Source of the DNA: Idiomarina sp.
Lineage (GTDB): Bacteria > Pseudomonadota > Gammaproteobacteria > Enterobacterales > Alteromonadaceae
Assembly: GCA_020831965.1 (NCBI GenBank)
Contig: JAFIFP010000014.1
Coordinates: 186,001 to 250,000, forward strand
Length of the DNA stretch: 64,000 nucleotides
Direction of reading: 5' to 3'
The notes under the pieces were generated by a model. It did no database searches and was not told the DNA's origin. It saw only the letters and a list, made by a program, of their open reading frames with translations. The stretch's first letter is position 1. Every line of letters begins with the position of its first letter. The translations under genes were made by a program, and so were the position numbers. Below, in pieces: positions 36,351 through 45,036 of the stretch.

Positions 36351-36914
36351 ATGAGTTCACCATTGAAAGTACTGGCATTTGCAGGAAGCTTGCGCAAGGC
36401 GTCGTTCAATCGCAAATTATTAGCTGTTGCCGCGCAAGCCGCCCAAGAAGAGGGTGCTGAGGTCAGGTTGATCGATTTAAATAGCTATGCACTGCCGATC
36501 TACAATGGCGATATTGAAGACGCCGGCATGCCTGAGAACGTGAGAAAGCTTCAAGATCTCATGCGTGAGCATGACGCATTAATGATTGTCTCGCCAGAGT
36601 ACAATGGTAGTTTGACCGCGGCTGTGAAAAATACGCTCGACTGGATTTCGCGCCCACAAGCCGATGGTAGCTCTGGTGGTGCTTTGTTTAAAGGCAAGCG
36701 AGCGGTGATTCTATCTGCATCGCCAGGGGCAGCAGGGGGATTGCGTGGTTTGATTGTACTGCGTGATGCGTTGGCAAAACTCGGACTCTGGGTTGCACCA
36801 AGCCAATTTGCTCTCGGTCAGGCGAATGAAGCCTTTAGCGATAATGGCCAGCTGAAAGACAGCAAGACACTTGAGCGGGTAAAGGGTGTTATTAGAGAGT
36901 TTTTGAACGGTTAG
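36351..36914 (+). CDS. NADPH-dependent FMN reductase family flavoprotein
   Basis: This 187-residue flavodoxin-fold protein starts at ATG 36351, chosen because AGGAG lies 7 bases upstream. It carries the FMN phosphate loop GSLRKASFNRKLL near residue 12 and the conserved SPEYNGSLTAAVKNTLDW near residue 82. This is the ArsH/ChrR-like NADPH:FMN (quinone or azo) reductase family. Its ribosome site overlaps the cytosine deaminase stop, so the two genes form an operon. What links them metabolically is not clear. Physiological substrates of such reductases, often quinones, are rarely predictable. Confidence 0.9.
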   Translation: MSSPLKVLAFAGSLRKASFNRKLLAVAAQAAQEEGAEVRLIDLNSYALPIYNGDIEDAGMPENVRKLQDLMREHDALMIVSPEYNGSLTAAVKNTLDWISRPQADGSSGGALFKGKRAVILSASPGAAGGLRGLIVLRDALAKLGLWVAPSQFALGQANEAFSDNGQLKDSKTLERVKGVIREFLNG

Positions 36915-37020
36915 GAACTCACCTGTAATAGGTTGTTACATAGTTGTTGCCCGTTGCGAGTGGTTCTCGCATAAAATAACGCACTGAATAATTTATTAAT
37001 CTGCCAGGGAACGTTTCGTT

Positions 37021-38847
37021 ATGAGCGTAGTAAAGAAGATTTTCTTACGTATTGGCGCTGGTCTCAGCGCTATTCGTCGATATACCGCCCATGTACTGAC
37101 AGTCATCGTGATTGTCCTTGTGGTGACCAGTTTATTCAAGTCCGAAGACGTACCTGAGGTGCCGGATGGTGGTTTGCTAGTGCTAGCACCAACGGGTGTT
37201 TTAGTTGAGAACAAAACGCGGCCGAATCCGATCGATGCAATTATGGATGAGATAATTGGCAGCGGACCCGTTCCACAAGAGTCCGTCTATGAGCTGGTGA
37301 CCATCATTGAGCAGGCGAAGAATGACGATCGCATCGCAGGGATTGTTTTAAACCTCAGTCGCTTCGGTGGTGGTGGCCTCGACAAAATGACTTTACTCGC
37401 CGATGCCCTCTATGACTTCCGTCAGTCTGGTAAGCCTATCTTCGCTGCGGCAAATAGTATGAGTCAGCGTCAGTATATGCTGGCGAGCCAAGCTGATGAG
37501 GTATTCATCAACCCATTGGGTGGTGTATTACTGGAAGGCTTCAGCGTTGAGAATGCGTATTTCAAAGATTTATTAGCTCGCATTAAAGTAAATATCAATG
37601 TGTTCCGCGTCGGTGACTTTAAGTCTGCAGTAGAGCCCTACATTGAAAGTGGAATGTCTCCAGAAGCGCGTCAGAACCTCGAACTTTGGTTAGGTGAGCA
37701 ATGGGAACAGTACCTTGAAGTGGTGCAACGTGGCCGCGAAATCAGCCCATTGGCGACCTCAGGGAAACTTGATGATTTCTTTGCTGCAATGGAAGCGGCG
37801 GACATGGACATGGCGCGTTATGCCGTGCAAATGGGATTAGTTGATGATCTTAAGCATGCGCATGAAGTGCGCAGCCGTTTGATTGAAGTTGCTGGTTATG
37901 ACGAAAAGAACCACACCTACCGTCATGTTACGCACCGTAATTACTGGCAGACTTTGCCTGACTCAGTGACTAACCCGAATCACGGAACAGCGCGCAACAG
38001 TAATCAAGTTGCTATTATTTTTGCAACCGGCGTAATAGTTGATGGTATGGGTGGCAATAACGAGATGGGCGGTGACCGTATTGCCCGAGAACTCCGTGCT
38101 GCTCGCAACAATGACAAAGTAAAAGCGGTCGTTTTGCGTGTAGATAGCCCAGGTGGAAGTGCTTTTGCGTCAGAAGTTATTCGCCAAGAGATTCTGCAAC
38201 TGCGCGAAGCAGGTAAGCCGGTGATTGCCTCCATGAGTTCTGTGGCAGCCTCAGGCGGTTACTGGATTTCAGCAGGTGCGGATGAAATCATTGCGGCACC
38301 TGGCACAATCACGGGGTCCATTGGTGTGTTCGGGATGGTTCCGACCTTTGATGGCGCTTTAGCTGAAATTGGTGTGAACTTTGATACGGCAAGTACTACC
38401 GAGATGCCTGTATTCTCGATGACGCAGCCATTGTCTGACGATTTAGGCCGGATGGTGCAAGCGGGAGTCGAAAGTATTTACCAAGATTTCTTGCGCTTGG
38501 TAGCGGATGCGCGTGATATGAGTACTGACGCGGTGCATGAAGTTGCACAAGGCCAAGTATGGTCAGGTGCGCGTGCATACGAGCTAGGCTTAGTCGATAG
38601 CTTAGGTGGCTTGCAAACAGCCATTGACCGTGCCGCAGCTCATGCCGAGTTAGAGGACTTCGCTGTTCTTTGGCCAACACGTGAGACAACTTTCTTCGAA
38701 GAACTGATGGCGAACTTTGGTTTTGGGTCTGCGCAGATGACGATGCCAGAAGAAATCGGCATGCTGAGCAAGCCATTCCTGATGTTCCGTCAATTTAATG
38801 ATCCACGCGGCGTGTATGTACGTTGTATGGAATGTGATGTGAAATAA
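37021..38847 (+). CDS. sppA: signal peptide peptidase SppA, 67K type
   Basis: SppA is an inner-membrane serine protease that degrades cleaved signal peptides. This is the long two-domain form (608 residues), with one N-terminal membrane anchor (HVLTVIVIVLVVTSLF, residues 24-39). The catalytic Lys201 (RVGDFKSAVEPY) lies in the first domain and Ser411 (SVAASGGYWIS) in the second, the split dyad typical of the 67K type. Both are intact. The protein ends with two cysteines. A terminator follows about 25 bases downstream. Confidence 0.95.
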   Translation: MSVVKKIFLRIGAGLSAIRRYTAHVLTVIVIVLVVTSLFKSEDVPEVPDGGLLVLAPTGVLVENKTRPNPIDAIMDEIIGSGPVPQESVYELVTIIEQAKNDDRIAGIVLNLSRFGGGGLDKMTLLADALYDFRQSGKPIFAAANSMSQRQYMLASQADEVFINPLGGVLLEGFSVENAYFKDLLARIKVNINVFRVGDFKSAVEPYIESGMSPEARQNLELWLGEQWEQYLEVVQRGREISPLATSGKLDDFFAAMEAADMDMARYAVQMGLVDDLKHAHEVRSRLIEVAGYDEKNHTYRHVTHRNYWQTLPDSVTNPNHGTARNSNQVAIIFATGVIVDGMGGNNEMGGDRIARELRAARNNDKVKAVVLRVDSPGGSAFASEVIRQEILQLREAGKPVIASMSSVAASGGYWISAGADEIIAAPGTITGSIGVFGMVPTFDGALAEIGVNFDTASTTEMPVFSMTQPLSDDLGRMVQAGVESIYQDFLRLVADARDMSTDAVHEVAQGQVWSGARAYELGLVDSLGGLQTAIDRAAAHAELEDFAVLWPTRETTFFEELMANFGFGSAQMTMPEEIGMLSKPFLMFRQFNDPRGVYVRCMECDVK

Positions 38848-38871
38848 TCCCCTTATTTCATGAAAACATTT

Positions 38872-38899
38872 AATACCGGCTTCGGCCGGTATTTTTTTG
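38872..38899 (+). terminator. intrinsic terminator after sppA
   Basis: AATACCGGC pairs with GCCGGTATT around a stable TTCG tetraloop, followed by TTTTTT. Confidence 0.94.
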
Positions 38900-38906
38900 T
38901 CACAAA

Positions 38907-38952
38907 TTTACCGACCAGTTGGTAAACTATTTGATCTAAAAATGAGTATAAT
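38907..38952 (+). promoter_or_regulatory. RND operon promoter with TetR-like palindrome
   Basis: TTTACC (38907-38912) and GGTAAA (38921-38926) form an inverted repeat with GACCAGTT between, an arrangement like operators of TetR-family efflux repressors. TATAAT at 38947-38952 is a good -10; the -35 would be TAAACT (38923-38928) with 18 bases spacing, overlapping the right arm. No regulator gene is adjacent, so the repressor would be encoded elsewhere. Confidence 0.55.
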
Positions 38953-38991
38953 AGTGCTTATCAACTGATTTTCTTTGTTTCGGAGTACCGC

Positions 38992-40113
38992 ATGATCAAA
39001 CGGATGATCCTGATGTTAGCTGCCACGGGTATCGTGTTCGGCCTTATTTTTGGCTATAAAGCTATCGGCAATTATTTTATGAATGATTTCTTCGATAATA
39101 TGCCACCACCTAGTGCAACTATTACCGCAACTGAGGTGAAGCAAGATAGTTGGACCGAGTCCATGCAAACGGTTGGTAGCTTTGTACCTGTGAACGGCAC
39201 CATGCTTACGGTGCAAGTTGCGGGCGTGGTCACTGAAATTAATTTTCAAAACGGTCAGGCCGTAAATCGCGGGGACACGCTATTAACTCTCGATACGGAC
39301 GTAGATATTGCAGAGCGTGATCGGCTTGCCGCAGCCTTAGACATTGCAGAGCGAGAAGCCCGTCGCCTCGAGCGTTTGAGTGAGTCACAGAACGTCAGTG
39401 AATCAGATTTGCAACGGGCGCAAAGCGAAGTTGCGCAAACGCGCGCAGCACTTGCAACGCAAGACGCATTGATTCGTCAAAAGACCATTCGAGCGCCATT
39501 TGATGGGGTACTGGGAATTCGCCGCGTCAACCTGGGCCAGTATGTTTCTCCGGGCCATGACTTAGTGGCAATTGAGTCATTTACACCGATTTTCTTGAGC
39601 TTCAATTTACCGGAGCACCGCCTTTCATCGCTAAGTGTAGGACAACGGGTAAGAGCTTCAGTGGATGCCTTTACCTCGGAAGAATTCAGAGGTGAGATTG
39701 TTGCCATTGAGCCACGCATTCGTGAATCGACTCGTTCAGTGGAAGTCCAAGCTTTGTTCGACAACGAAAACGCACAGTTACGTCCGGGTATGTTTGCACG
39801 CGTTCGCATGGACGTGGGTGAAGCGCGGGACGTAAAAGTGATTCCGCGCACAGCAGTCCAGTTTAACCCCTTTGGTAATGTGGTTTACATCATTGAGGAA
39901 GCAGGTGATGACGAACTGCGTGTGCAGCAACGTTTGATTCGCACTGGGCAGACCCGTGGTGACATGATTGCGGTGGAAGAGGGACTGGAGTTAGGTGATC
40001 GCATCGCGACTTCAGGGCTTCTTAAGCTGCGTAACGACACAGTGGTGAAGATCAATGAGGACGAGGCATTGCAGCCTTCGACTGATACCGACCCAACACC
40101 TCGAAACCGTTAA
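38992..40113 (+). CDS. RND efflux periplasmic adaptor (membrane fusion protein)
   Basis: This is the adaptor linking an RND pump to an outer-membrane channel. The 373-residue protein has an N-terminal uncleaved membrane anchor (MILMLAATGIVFGLIFGY) with no lipobox, so it is not an AcrA-like lipoprotein. Next come a biotinyl-lipoyl half (VAGVVTEINFQNGQAVNRGD), a helical hairpin (IAERDRLAAALDIAEREA to QTRAALATQDALIRQK) and the second lipoyl half with the conserved IRAPFDGVLGIRRVNLGQY. A beta-barrel and membrane-proximal domain complete it. The permease gene follows after 18 bases. No outer-membrane factor gene is nearby, so a TolC-like channel encoded elsewhere is implied. Confidence 0.94.
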   Translation: MIKRMILMLAATGIVFGLIFGYKAIGNYFMNDFFDNMPPPSATITATEVKQDSWTESMQTVGSFVPVNGTMLTVQVAGVVTEINFQNGQAVNRGDTLLTLDTDVDIAERDRLAAALDIAEREARRLERLSESQNVSESDLQRAQSEVAQTRAALATQDALIRQKTIRAPFDGVLGIRRVNLGQYVSPGHDLVAIESFTPIFLSFNLPEHRLSSLSVGQRVRASVDAFTSEEFRGEIVAIEPRIRESTRSVEVQALFDNENAQLRPGMFARVRMDVGEARDVKVIPRTAVQFNPFGNVVYIIEEAGDDELRVQQRLIRTGQTRGDMIAVEEGLELGDRIATSGLLKLRNDTVVKINEDEALQPSTDTDPTPRNR

Positions 40114-40131
40114 TAGGGATACGCAGGCATT

Positions 40132-43100
40132 ATGAAATTTACTGATATCTTTATTCGCAAACCGGTGTTGGCAACTGTCATCAGTTTGCTGATTCTCTTA
40201 ATCGGTTTGCGTTCCATGTTCGACCTGAACGTTCGCCAGTTTCCTGAGATTCGTAACGCGGCTGTGACCGTGTCAACGAGCTATATTGGTGCAGACGCTG
40301 ATTTGATTCAGGGCTTTATTACCACGCCTTTGGAACGCGAAATAGCCGCGGCTGAAGGGATTGATTATATCGTGTCCTCCTCTTCCGCTGGCATTAGCAC
40401 CATTCAGGCTTTCCTGCGTCTTGATTACGATCCCAATGATGCACTGACGCAGATTGCTGCACAGGTGAATAAGCTCCGCTCTGATTTACCCGAAGATGCG
40501 ATGGACCCTGTGATTGAATTGTCCGTTGGGCAAGATGTGGCGTCTATGTACCTGTCCTTCTACAGCGACATTTTGGACAGTAATCAGATCACCGATTACC
40601 TAGTGCGCGTGGTTGAACCGCAACTAGCAACTATTGCCGGCGTGCAGCGGGCAGAAATCCTTGGTGCGCAGACCTTTGCTATGCGTATTTGGCTCGACTC
40701 AGAGCGCATGGCTGCGTTGGGTGTGACCGGTAGTGACGTCATGACGGCCTTGCGCAGTAATAACGTATTGTCTGCTGTTGGGCGCACCAAAGGTCAGATG
40801 GTCGCGATTGATTTGACTGCCGACACTGATTTGAAGAGCGTCGAGGAGTTCCGCGAGCTGATTATTCGTGCGGACAATGGCGCGGTAGTGCGTTTAGAAA
40901 ATATCGCTGAAATTGAGTTAGGCTCAGAAAATTACGAAGCCTCCGCTACGTACAATGGCCAGCCGGCGACTTTCATCGGCGTTGAGATTGCACCAGATGC
41001 GAACTCGCTCGATGTCATCGCGGAAGTGCGTAGGATTTGGAATCAGGACATTATTCCGCAGTTGCCGCAAGGCTTGAGCGCGAGTATTTCGTACGACTCA
41101 ACCGAGTATATTGAGAATGCTATCGACGAAGTCATCATGACCATTGTTTTAGCGCTCGTGATTGTATTGGCAGTGATCTATGCATTTCTTGGATCTCTGC
41201 GCTCGGTGATTATTCCAGCGGTAGCCGTGCCCTTGTCACTGATCGGCACGTTCTTCATGATGATGTTGCTGGGTTTCACTATCAACTTGTTGACGTTATT
41301 AGCTATGGTGCTTGCCATCGGAATAGTGGTGGATGACGCCATTATCATGCTGGAGAATATTCAGCGCCATGTGGAAGAAGGTATGTCGCGCATGGACGCG
41401 TCCATTCGCGGTGCCCGCGAGCTTGCTGGCCCAGTTATCGTTATGTCCACTACGCTGATCGCGGTGTTTGTGCCGATTGGTTTTATCGGTGGTTTAACTG
41501 GAACACTGTTCGTTGAATTTGCCTTCACCTTGGCGGCGACGGTCATTCTGTCGGGTGTTGTAGCCTTAACCTTGTCGCCGATGATGTGCTCGCGCATGCT
41601 CCGTTCACGCAAGAATGGTGGGCCGCGACCGAAGTTTGAAGTGTGGCTAGACCAACGTTTCACAAATTTGCGTGGTCGTTACCAACGGCAACTCCACGGT
41701 GCGTTAGAAACCAAGTCGGTGTTACTGGTGTTCGGGTTGATCGTGTTGGTGTCTTGTTATTTCCTATTTGTGACCAGTTCCTCTGAATTGGAACCACAGG
41801 AAGATGCAGGCTTTGTCTTCGTCATTGCACAAGGTGACAGCTACGCGACGTTGGATTATATCGAACAAAACTCCGCGTACTTGTCTTATTTGCAACGTGA
41901 CATTGATGAGATCGACATGGCTTTCGTGATTAACGGCATGTTGGGTCCAGGCAGTGCAGGCACGGGCCTTGGCTTCAAGCCTTGGTCTGACCGCTCACGT
42001 TCCACGCAACAAGTGTTGGACGAATCCATTCAACCTTTCGTAGAACAAATTCCGGGTTTGAATGTGTTTGCTTTGATTCCGCCGAGCTTACCGACGCCAG
42101 GTGGTGGATTGCCGGTGCAGTTTGTCATTAGCTCGACTCAGTCCATGGAGAATTTGCAGGAAATTGCTAACGACGTGATGGCGGATGCAATGCAAAGTGG
42201 GCGGTTTATAATGCTCGATACAGACCTACGAATCGACAGGCCGCGTCAGACGGTAAAGATTGATCGTGATAAAGCCGCGCTGATGGGGGTGGAAATGTCG
42301 CAAATTTCTGCAGATCTAGCGGGCATGATGGCGGGCGCTTATGTGGGCCGCTTTGCACTTGATAACCGCTCGTATCGGGTTATCCCGCAGGTGCAGCGCA
42401 GCGAACGACTATCACCAGAGCAATTGCAGAACTTCTATACGCGGACGCGAGATGGCGAGTTGGTGTCTATGTCCTCTTTGGTAACTCTTGAAGAGTCCGT
42501 GCAGCCACAGCAGTTGAACCGGTTTCAACAGTTGAACTCAGTAACTGTGAGCGGCATTCCGCGGCCTGGTGTGTCCTTGGGTGAAGCGCTCGGTATACTC
42601 GATAACATTGCGGCAGAACGGTTACCTGCAGGCTTTGTAGTGGATTATGCAGGCCAATCGCGTCAGTTTATGACAGAAGGGCAGCAATTAGTTGTTACCT
42701 TCTTCTTTGCACTATTGATTATTTTCTTGGTGTTAGCTGCGCAATTTGAGTCTTTCCGTGACTCGATCATTGTCTTGGTTACGGTTCCTATGAGTATTTG
42801 TGGCGCCTTGATCTTCGTCAGCCTCGGTGTGACGAGCCTGAATATTTACACTCAAGTAGGCTTAGTGACACTGATTGGCTTAATCGCCAAGCACGGGATT
42901 CTGATCGTGGAGTTTGCTAACCGTCTGCGAGAGGAAGGGCACTCAAAACGGCATGCGATTGAAGAAGCAGCAGCCATTCGTTTGCGTCCAATTTTGATGA
43001 CTACCGCGGCGACTGTATTAGCTATGGTACCGTTGTTGTTTGCATCTGGACCGGGCGGTGCATCGCGCTTTGCGATGGGTTTGATTATCGCGACTGGGAT

Positions 43101-43191
43101 GACCATTGGTACGCTCTTTACCCTATATGTTCTGCCAGCCATGTATCTGTATTTGGCTAAAGACGTAAAGAAAGCAGAGGCTGCTGCCTAG
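40132..43191 (+). CDS. RND multidrug efflux permease (HAE-1 type)
   Basis: This is a proton-driven inner-membrane exporter of 1019 residues, with twelve predicted membrane helices and two large periplasmic loops. The proton relay is intact: Asp401 and Asp402 in IGIVVDDAIIML and Lys920 in GLIAKHGILIVEFAN. The N-terminus FTDIFIRKPVLATVISLLIL is typical of the AcrB/MexB group. It is cotranscribed with the adaptor. Drug range cannot be read; it resembles the VexH or MexK-like pumps paired with non-lipoprotein adaptors. Loss of an outer-membrane gene in the operon is common for TolC-using pumps. Confidence 0.95.
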   Translation: MKFTDIFIRKPVLATVISLLILLIGLRSMFDLNVRQFPEIRNAAVTVSTSYIGADADLIQGFITTPLEREIAAAEGIDYIVSSSSAGISTIQAFLRLDYDPNDALTQIAAQVNKLRSDLPEDAMDPVIELSVGQDVASMYLSFYSDILDSNQITDYLVRVVEPQLATIAGVQRAEILGAQTFAMRIWLDSERMAALGVTGSDVMTALRSNNVLSAVGRTKGQMVAIDLTADTDLKSVEEFRELIIRADNGAVVRLENIAEIELGSENYEASATYNGQPATFIGVEIAPDANSLDVIAEVRRIWNQDIIPQLPQGLSASISYDSTEYIENAIDEVIMTIVLALVIVLAVIYAFLGSLRSVIIPAVAVPLSLIGTFFMMMLLGFTINLLTLLAMVLAIGIVVDDAIIMLENIQRHVEEGMSRMDASIRGARELAGPVIVMSTTLIAVFVPIGFIGGLTGTLFVEFAFTLAATVILSGVVALTLSPMMCSRMLRSRKNGGPRPKFEVWLDQRFTNLRGRYQRQLHGALETKSVLLVFGLIVLVSCYFLFVTSSSELEPQEDAGFVFVIAQGDSYATLDYIEQNSAYLSYLQRDIDEIDMAFVINGMLGPGSAGTGLGFKPWSDRSRSTQQVLDESIQPFVEQIPGLNVFALIPPSLPTPGGGLPVQFVISSTQSMENLQEIANDVMADAMQSGRFIMLDTDLRIDRPRQTVKIDRDKAALMGVEMSQISADLAGMMAGAYVGRFALDNRSYRVIPQVQRSERLSPEQLQNFYTRTRDGELVSMSSLVTLEESVQPQQLNRFQQLNSVTVSGIPRPGVSLGEALGILDNIAAERLPAGFVVDYAGQSRQFMTEGQQLVVTFFFALLIIFLVLAAQFESFRDSIIVLVTVPMSICGALIFVSLGVTSLNIYTQVGLVTLIGLIAKHGILIVEFANRLREEGHSKRHAIEEAAAIRLRPILMTTAATVLAMVPLLFASGPGGASRFAMGLIIATGMTIGTLFTLYVLPAMYLYLAKDVKKAEAAA

Positions 43192-43192
43192 G

Positions 43193-43220
43193 TTTACATT
43201 CCATTTCAGTGCTGTATAAC
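43193..43220 (+). promoter_or_regulatory. putative promoter of the receptor-family lipoprotein gene
   Basis: TTTACA (43193-43198) and TATAAC (43215-43220) are 16 bases apart, just after the permease stop. Initiation would fall near 43227, inside the left arm of the hairpin described next, leaving a leader of less than 30 bases. Confidence 0.45.
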
Positions 43221-43253
43221 AGGTCTTTGGTATGCTAAAAACAAAGGCCTGTT
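43218..43253 (+). promoter_or_regulatory. hairpin covering the ribosome site of the lipoprotein gene
   Basis: AACAGGTCTTTG (43218-43229) and CAAAGGCCTGTT (43242-43253) can form 12 consecutive RNA pairs, with one G-U, around a 12-base loop. The right arm ends at the base before the ATG and contains AAAGG, the only ribosome-site candidate, 6 bases before the start. In read-through RNA from the pump genes this would hide the site; RNA from the promoter inside the left arm would lack the full stem. It may also act as a DNA operator. Confidence 0.55.
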
Positions 43254-43328
43254 ATGCGTTTTTTAACTCCTCGTTTTCTTATTCCTCGTTTTCTTATTCC
43301 TCGTTTTCCTATTTCTCGTTTTCTTGTT
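43254..43328 (+). repeat. 15-base tandem repeat inside a signal peptide
   Basis: Units begin at 43254, 43269, 43284, 43299 and 43314. The second and third are identical (CCTCGTTTTCTTATT); the fourth and fifth differ by one to three bases, and the first is degenerate. Because 15 is a multiple of 3, slippage would change signal-peptide length by five residues without breaking the frame. Confidence 0.85.
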
Positions 43329-44474
43329 CTAAGTGCATCTTGCGCATTTCTAGCCGCATGCGGTCAAGCTGAACTTGAGCCCATTCGCATTGGTGCCACT
43401 ATGTCGGAAACCGGCGCTTATGCGACTCAGGGGATTCCGGCTCGCGATGGTTACTTGCTGTGTGAAGCTCACGTTAATGCCGATGGCGGAGTTTGGGGAC
43501 GGCCTCTCTCCTTTACTATTTATGACGATGCGTCCAGTACCGCGCAGGCGGCACAGCTTTATGAACAGCTGATCAGTGCTGATCAAGTGGACCTCGTGAT
43601 GGGACCTTATGGTTCTACGCTTACCGAAGCCGTTGCGCCAGTCACAGAACTCCATCGTTATGTGCACATTTCTCCGCTTGCGGCCACGTCTTCAATTTGG
43701 GAGCAAGGGCGAGAATATCTATTTATGGTGTTGCCTCCCGCAGAGTTGTTCTTGGCTGGCTTAATTGATTTAGCTAGCCAACATGAGCTGACGCGCGTAG
43801 CTATCCTCCATGAAGACGCCTTGTTCCCGCAGGCCGCGGCAGAGGGCGCTGCAGCATTGGCGGCAGAAGCGGGTATGGCGGTGCGAGTGTTCAACACTTA
43901 TGCCTCGGGAACAACTGATTTCAGTGCCTTTATTGAACAGTTACGAGCGGAGGACATCGAAGTGCTTGGCATTGCAGCTTCCTCATTGAGTGACTTTGTT
44001 AGCGTCACAGAGCAACTACAGCAACTGGATGTCTCAATAAAAATCCTCGGTACCTCGGGCGCAGTCGTCGAATATCAGGAAGCGCTCGGTGAGGCTGCGG
44101 AATATGTGACGGGACTCTCGGCTTGGGAGCCTGGATTAGCAAACCCGGGTCTCGAGCGCTTCGTGAGCGATTACCGTGCTCGTTTTGGCCGTGATCCAAG
44201 TTTCCATGCCGCAGGAGCCTATGGCAGTTGCCAATTACTTGTGGCGGGGCTAAAGCAGACCGGAAACCTGGATCAGGAGCAGCTTCGTATGGCGTTACTT
44301 GATCTTGAGATGACAACCGTTTTCGGCCCTTATGCAGTGGATGACCGAGGTTATCAAATTGCTAATCAGGGCTTGTTTATTCAATGGCAACAAGGTCAAA
44401 AGAGAATTGTCTGGCCGGCTGATTTAGCGGAAGTAGAGGCGATTATTCCAGCGCCAACTTGGAGTGAACGTTAG
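43254..44474 (+). CDS. lipoprotein of the branched-chain amino-acid-binding family (Peripla_BP_6)
   Basis: This 406-residue protein has a lipobox (LAAC, Cys36) and then a type I periplasmic-binding fold like LivJ or amide-receptor proteins (IRIGATMSETGAYATQGIPA, then GPYGSTLTEAVAPV). It would be a membrane-tethered binding protein for amino acids or similar ligands. No ABC permease or ATPase gene is adjacent, so it may serve a remote transporter or a sensor. The signal peptide is odd: it is built from five 15-base units (43254-43328) encoding MRFLT, PRFLI, PRFLI, PRFPI and SRFLV, with two identical copies. This puts several arginines and prolines before the hydrophobic part. A hairpin covers the ribosome site. 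Confidence 0.85.
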   Translation: MRFLTPRFLIPRFLIPRFPISRFLVLSASCAFLAACGQAELEPIRIGATMSETGAYATQGIPARDGYLLCEAHVNADGGVWGRPLSFTIYDDASSTAQAAQLYEQLISADQVDLVMGPYGSTLTEAVAPVTELHRYVHISPLAATSSIWEQGREYLFMVLPPAELFLAGLIDLASQHELTRVAILHEDALFPQAAAEGAAALAAEAGMAVRVFNTYASGTTDFSAFIEQLRAEDIEVLGIAASSLSDFVSVTEQLQQLDVSIKILGTSGAVVEYQEALGEAAEYVTGLSAWEPGLANPGLERFVSDYRARFGRDPSFHAAGAYGSCQLLVAGLKQTGNLDQEQLRMALLDLEMTTVFGPYAVDDRGYQIANQGLFIQWQQGQKRIVWPADLAEVEAIIPAPTWSER

Positions 44475-44480
44475 ATAAGA

Positions 44481-44516
44481 AAAAAGCATGTAGGAACGAC
44501 CCTGCATGCTTTTTTG
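44481..44516. terminator. bidirectional terminator between lipoprotein and slyD
   Basis: AAAAGCATGTAGG pairs with CCTGCATGCTTTT (one G-U pair) around a short loop, flanked by A and T runs, between two convergent genes. Confidence 0.92.
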
Positions 44517-44538
44517 TTTACTGTTTTGTGGCTAGAGC

Positions 44539-45024
44539 TTAGTGCTCGTGACCACCTGGACCGTGAACGTGTCCATGGTCAAGTTCTTCAGCAGTTGCTT
44601 CACGAACCTCTATAACAGTGACGTCGAAAGTCAGGTCGAGACCGGCCAGCGGGTGATTTCCATCGACTGTCACGTCTGTGTCTGTGACTTCCACGACAAC
44701 GACCGACTGATCGCCATTGTCTGTAGATGCACGGAACTGCATTCCAGGCGTGACTTCTTGCTCGCCGAACAGCTGCTTAGGAACAGTTTGAATCAAACCG
44801 TCATGACGCTCGCCATAGGCTTCAGCGGCAGGAACAACAGTGTTTAATTCGTCACCGGCAGACTTGCCTTCAAGTGCTTTTTCCAGTCCAGGAATCAGCA
44901 TGCCGCGGCCAAAAATAAAGGCTAATGGGCGTTCTTCAGATGATTGGTCTAAGGTGACGCCATCTGGATTCTTTACTGCATAATGAATAGTGACGGCTTT
45001 ATCTTGGCTGATAGTTTCGCTCAT
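44539..45024 (-). CDS. slyD: FKBP-type peptidyl-prolyl isomerase SlyD
   Basis: SlyD is a cytoplasmic folding helper combining prolyl isomerase and chaperone activity and often binding nickel. The 161-residue protein begins with the FKBP half (VTIHYAVKNPDGVTLDQS, FIFGRGMLIPGLEKALEG), has the inserted IF chaperone flap (AAEAYGERHDGLIQTVP to TVDGNHPLAGLDLTFDV) and a short histidine-rich tail (HGHVHGPGGHEH) with five histidines. The tail lacks the many cysteines of E. coli SlyD, so metal handling is probably reduced. It starts 12 bases after the ygfZ gene stop on the same strand. Confidence 0.94.
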   Translation of the reverse strand: MSETISQDKAVTIHYAVKNPDGVTLDQSSEERPLAFIFGRGMLIPGLEKALEGKSAGDELNTVVPAAEAYGERHDGLIQTVPKQLFGEQEVTPGMQFRASTDNGDQSVVVVEVTDTDVTVDGNHPLAGLDLTFDVTVIEVREATAEELDHGHVHGPGGHEH

Positions 45025-45036
45025 GAATGGTTTCCG

